Assembly (NCBI GenBank): GCA_002437405.1
Contig: DJPO01000075.1
Span: forward strand, 34,056-58,835
Reading direction: 5' to 3'
Length of the DNA: 24,780 nt
Source of the DNA: Opitutia bacterium UBA6410
GTDB taxonomy: Bacteria > Verrucomicrobiota > Verrucomicrobiia > Opitutales > Intestinicryptomonadaceae
The position numbers and the translations under genes were made by a program. The notes below the pieces were generated by a model, which saw only the letters and a list, made by a program, of their open reading frames with translations, made no database searches and had not been told where the DNA came from. How positions within the stretch are numbered: the stretch's first letter is position 1; each line of letters opens with the position of its first letter. Below are positions 23,610-24,780 of the stretch, piece after piece.

Positions 23610-24633
23610 AATTCGAATTCGATTTCACGGGGACGAACCCCGCCGCCCCGATAGTCGAGCGCATAAAGTTTTCGTCGCGGTTGACCCGTTGCGCGCCAGC
23701 CGCCACGGCGACTTCCTCCTGCCAGTGCGTTCCGCCGATGTCGTCCGCGCCGAAGTTCAAAAGCACCTGTGCGAACCTGTCGCCGAAGTGCGTTATCGGC
23801 ACGCGAACGTGCGGGAAATTGTCGAGGACGATTCTCGAGAGTGCGCAGATTTTGAGGTCGTAAGTGGCCGAGCTATGCGCCTGAACCGCGCTCGCGCCCC
23901 TGCGGAACGGAAGCGGCACGAACGCCTTGAATCCGCCCGTCTCCGACTGCAATTCGCGCAAGCGCAGCAGGTGGTCGACGACGCTTTCGGGAGTTTCGAT
24001 ATGTCCGTAGAGCATTGTGGCGTTTGTCTTGAGTCCGTGGGTATGGGCGGTTCTCATGGCGTCGAGCCACTCGTCGGCTGTCAGTTTTTTCGGGGCGATT
24101 TTGTCGCGAACCGATTTGTCGAAAATCTCCGCGCCGCCCCCGGGGAGTGCGTCGACGCCCGCCGATTTCAGAAGTTCGTAAACTTCGCCCAGCGGCTTGC
24201 CCGACACGCGCGACATCAGCACGCATTCGGAAACCGTAAATGCCACGACGTTCAATTTTTTGTCCGCCCCCTTCACCGCTTTCACGACGTCGAGGTAGTA
24301 GCTGAGCGGAAGTTTCGAGTACATTCCGCCGATGATATGGATTTCCTCCGCGCCCATTTGCGAGAATTTCGCGGCGCGTTCGGCGACTTCGTCGGGGGTC
24401 AGCAAATATGCGCCGTCTGCGCCCTCCTTTTTGCCGAACGAGCAAATCGGGCAGAGGGTTTCGCATATATTGGAGTATGTGATTGCGGCGTTGACGGTGT
24501 AGTATGCCCTATTTGAATGGAGTTTGCGTCTGAGTGCGTCGGCGCGCCCGCCGAGTTCGGCGAGCGGTGCATTGAGAAGCTCGAGGGCAGTTTTTGCGTC
24601 TATTTCGCAGGGTCTGTCTGAAAAATAAGCCAT
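23599..24633 (-). CDS. mqnE: Aminofutalosine synthase (MqnE), radical SAM
   Basis: A 344-aa radical SAM enzyme that joins the MqnA product to SAM to give 6-amino-6-deoxyfutalosine. The cluster site is ITYSNICETLCPICSF with Cys57, Cys61 and Cys64. MqnE-type motifs are EIHIIGG (97-103), VAFTVSE, LPGGGAEIF, TNATMLYGHIETPE, LQSETGGFKAFVPLPF and IVLDNFPHVRVP. After IIGG the usual LHPDLP reads MYSKLPL, a small deviation. The ATG at 24633 is preferred over an in-frame TTG 18 bases earlier. It heads the mqn operon, and its ATG is almost on top of a promoter-like -10, suggesting a leaderless transcript. Confidence 0.94.
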   Translation of the reverse strand: MAYFSDRPCEIDAKTALELLNAPLAELGGRADALRRKLHSNRAYYTVNAAITYSNICETLCPICSFGKKEGADGAYLLTPDEVAERAAKFSQMGAEEIHIIGGMYSKLPLSYYLDVVKAVKGADKKLNVVAFTVSECVLMSRVSGKPLGEVYELLKSAGVDALPGGGAEIFDKSVRDKIAPKKLTADEWLDAMRTAHTHGLKTNATMLYGHIETPESVVDHLLRLRELQSETGGFKAFVPLPFRRGASAVQAHSSATYDLKICALSRIVLDNFPHVRVPITHFGDRFAQVLLNFGADDIGGTHWQEEVAVAAGAQRVNRDENFMRSTIGAAGFVPVKSNSNYAV

Positions 24634-24636
24634 TCT

Positions 24637-24667
24637 TATATATTCACGCAAAGAAAAGATTTGTCAA
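24637..24667 (-). promoter_or_regulatory. Promoter of the mqnEACDB operon
   Basis: A perfect TTGACA (24662-24667, minus strand) with AATATA at 17 nt (24639-24644) or TATATA at 19 nt (24637-24642). A start 6-7 nt past the 17-nt option falls at or next to the mqnE ATG (24633), which would make the mRNA leaderless. No other good -10 lies between. Confidence 0.5.
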
Positions 24668-24674
24668 TAATACA

Positions 24675-24697
24675 GCAAAATTGCGGAGCAATTTTGC
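24675..24697. repeat. Perfect 10-bp inverted repeat upstream of the mqn promoter
   Basis: GCAAAATTGC (24675-24684) and GCAATTTTGC (24688-24697) are exact reverse complements around a GGA loop. The repeat ends 8 bp upstream of the -35 box. It could be an operator for a dimeric regulator or the 3' hairpin of a gene beyond the window; no T-tract follows on the minus strand, and the plus strand has TTTTT only 9 bases later. Confidence 0.7.
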
Positions 24698-24712
24698 ACG
24701 GTGTTTTTAGAA

Positions 24713-24729
24713 AGGGGGTCTTGCCCCCT
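24713..24729. repeat. Hairpin AGGGGG / CCCCCT
   Basis: A 6-bp perfect stem (24713-24718 with 24724-24729) around a TCTTG loop, second of three consecutive hairpins in the right-hand non-coding edge. Confidence 0.6.
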
Positions 24730-24734
24730 ACGGA

Positions 24735-24755
24735 AAAATTGGCGATGCCAATTTT
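24735..24755. repeat. Hairpin AAAATTGGC / GCCAATTTT
   Basis: A 9-bp perfect stem (24735-24743 with 24747-24755) around a GAT loop, third of three hairpins. It is followed by CCCTACCCCC, which partly repeats the CCCCCTAC seen at 24724-24731. Confidence 0.65.
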
Positions 24756-24780
24756 CCCTACCCCCGCTTGGCGCGTGAAA

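Noticed and set aside
1..24780. tRNA, rRNA, CRISPR arrays, insertion sequences, phage genes
   Set aside because: Looked for on both strands by eye; no cloverleaf-like sequence, regularly spaced repeats, transposase or phage motifs were recognised.

Overview
The window looks like chromosomal sequence from a Verrucomicrobia-type bacterium, probably from the Opitutales/Puniceicoccales side. The indications are a PEP-CTERM surface protein at the left edge, an Obg GTPase without the C-terminal OCT domain, pseudopilin genes in the number and style common in that phylum, a futalosine-type menaquinone pathway, and GC-rich compact coding. This placement is inferred from gene content; there is no rRNA in the window to confirm it. 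No phage, transposase, CRISPR array or tRNA was found.

Layout. 1-1512: a poly-G run at the extreme edge, a secreted PEP-CTERM protein and its intrinsic terminator. 1568-2533: an HMGL/DRE-TIM aldolase-like enzyme that converges on, and overlaps by 56 bp, the end of addA. 2478-8326 (minus): addB-addA, the helicase-nuclease pair for double-strand break repair, joined by an ATGA overlap. 8442-9523 (plus): a HAD phosphatase and a small lipoprotein. 9683-11855 (minus): a tightly overlapped operon of a DUF151 bifunctional-nuclease-like protein, a tRNA dihydrouridine synthase and TrmH, so two of three genes modify tRNA. 12009-12263 (minus): rpsT with a clear terminator and a candidate promoter.

12449-16767 (minus): five consecutive prepilin-like genes whose order and features resemble GspG, GspG, GspH, GspI and GspJ of a type II secretion pseudopilus, followed 8 bp later by a 162-aa protein of unknown function. 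No secretin, ATPase or platform protein is present. 16825-17823 (minus): obg. 17945-18442 (plus): a TspO/MBR membrane protein. 18439-20407 (minus): xseA and a DedA/TVP38-type membrane protein. 20458-24633 (minus): mqnE-mqnA-mqnC-mqnD-mqnB, five overlapping or near-abutting genes taking chorismate to 1,4-dihydroxy-6-naphthoate. The (amino)futalosine deaminase step is not encoded here. The right edge (24675-24780) is non-coding and consists of three hairpins in a row.

Two cross-cutting patterns stand out. Genes at the head of a transcription unit mostly lack a Shine-Dalgarno sequence, and some have promoter-like boxes so close to the ATG that a leaderless or near-leaderless mRNA is likely. Several coupled internal genes (addA, the GspI-like gene, xseA, mqnB) do carry a GGAG-type site. 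The content is largely housekeeping. The parts most worth a second look are the stand-alone pseudopilin cassette with its unknown partner, the altered motifs in MqnC, and the hairpin structures at 12390-12450 and 24675-24755.
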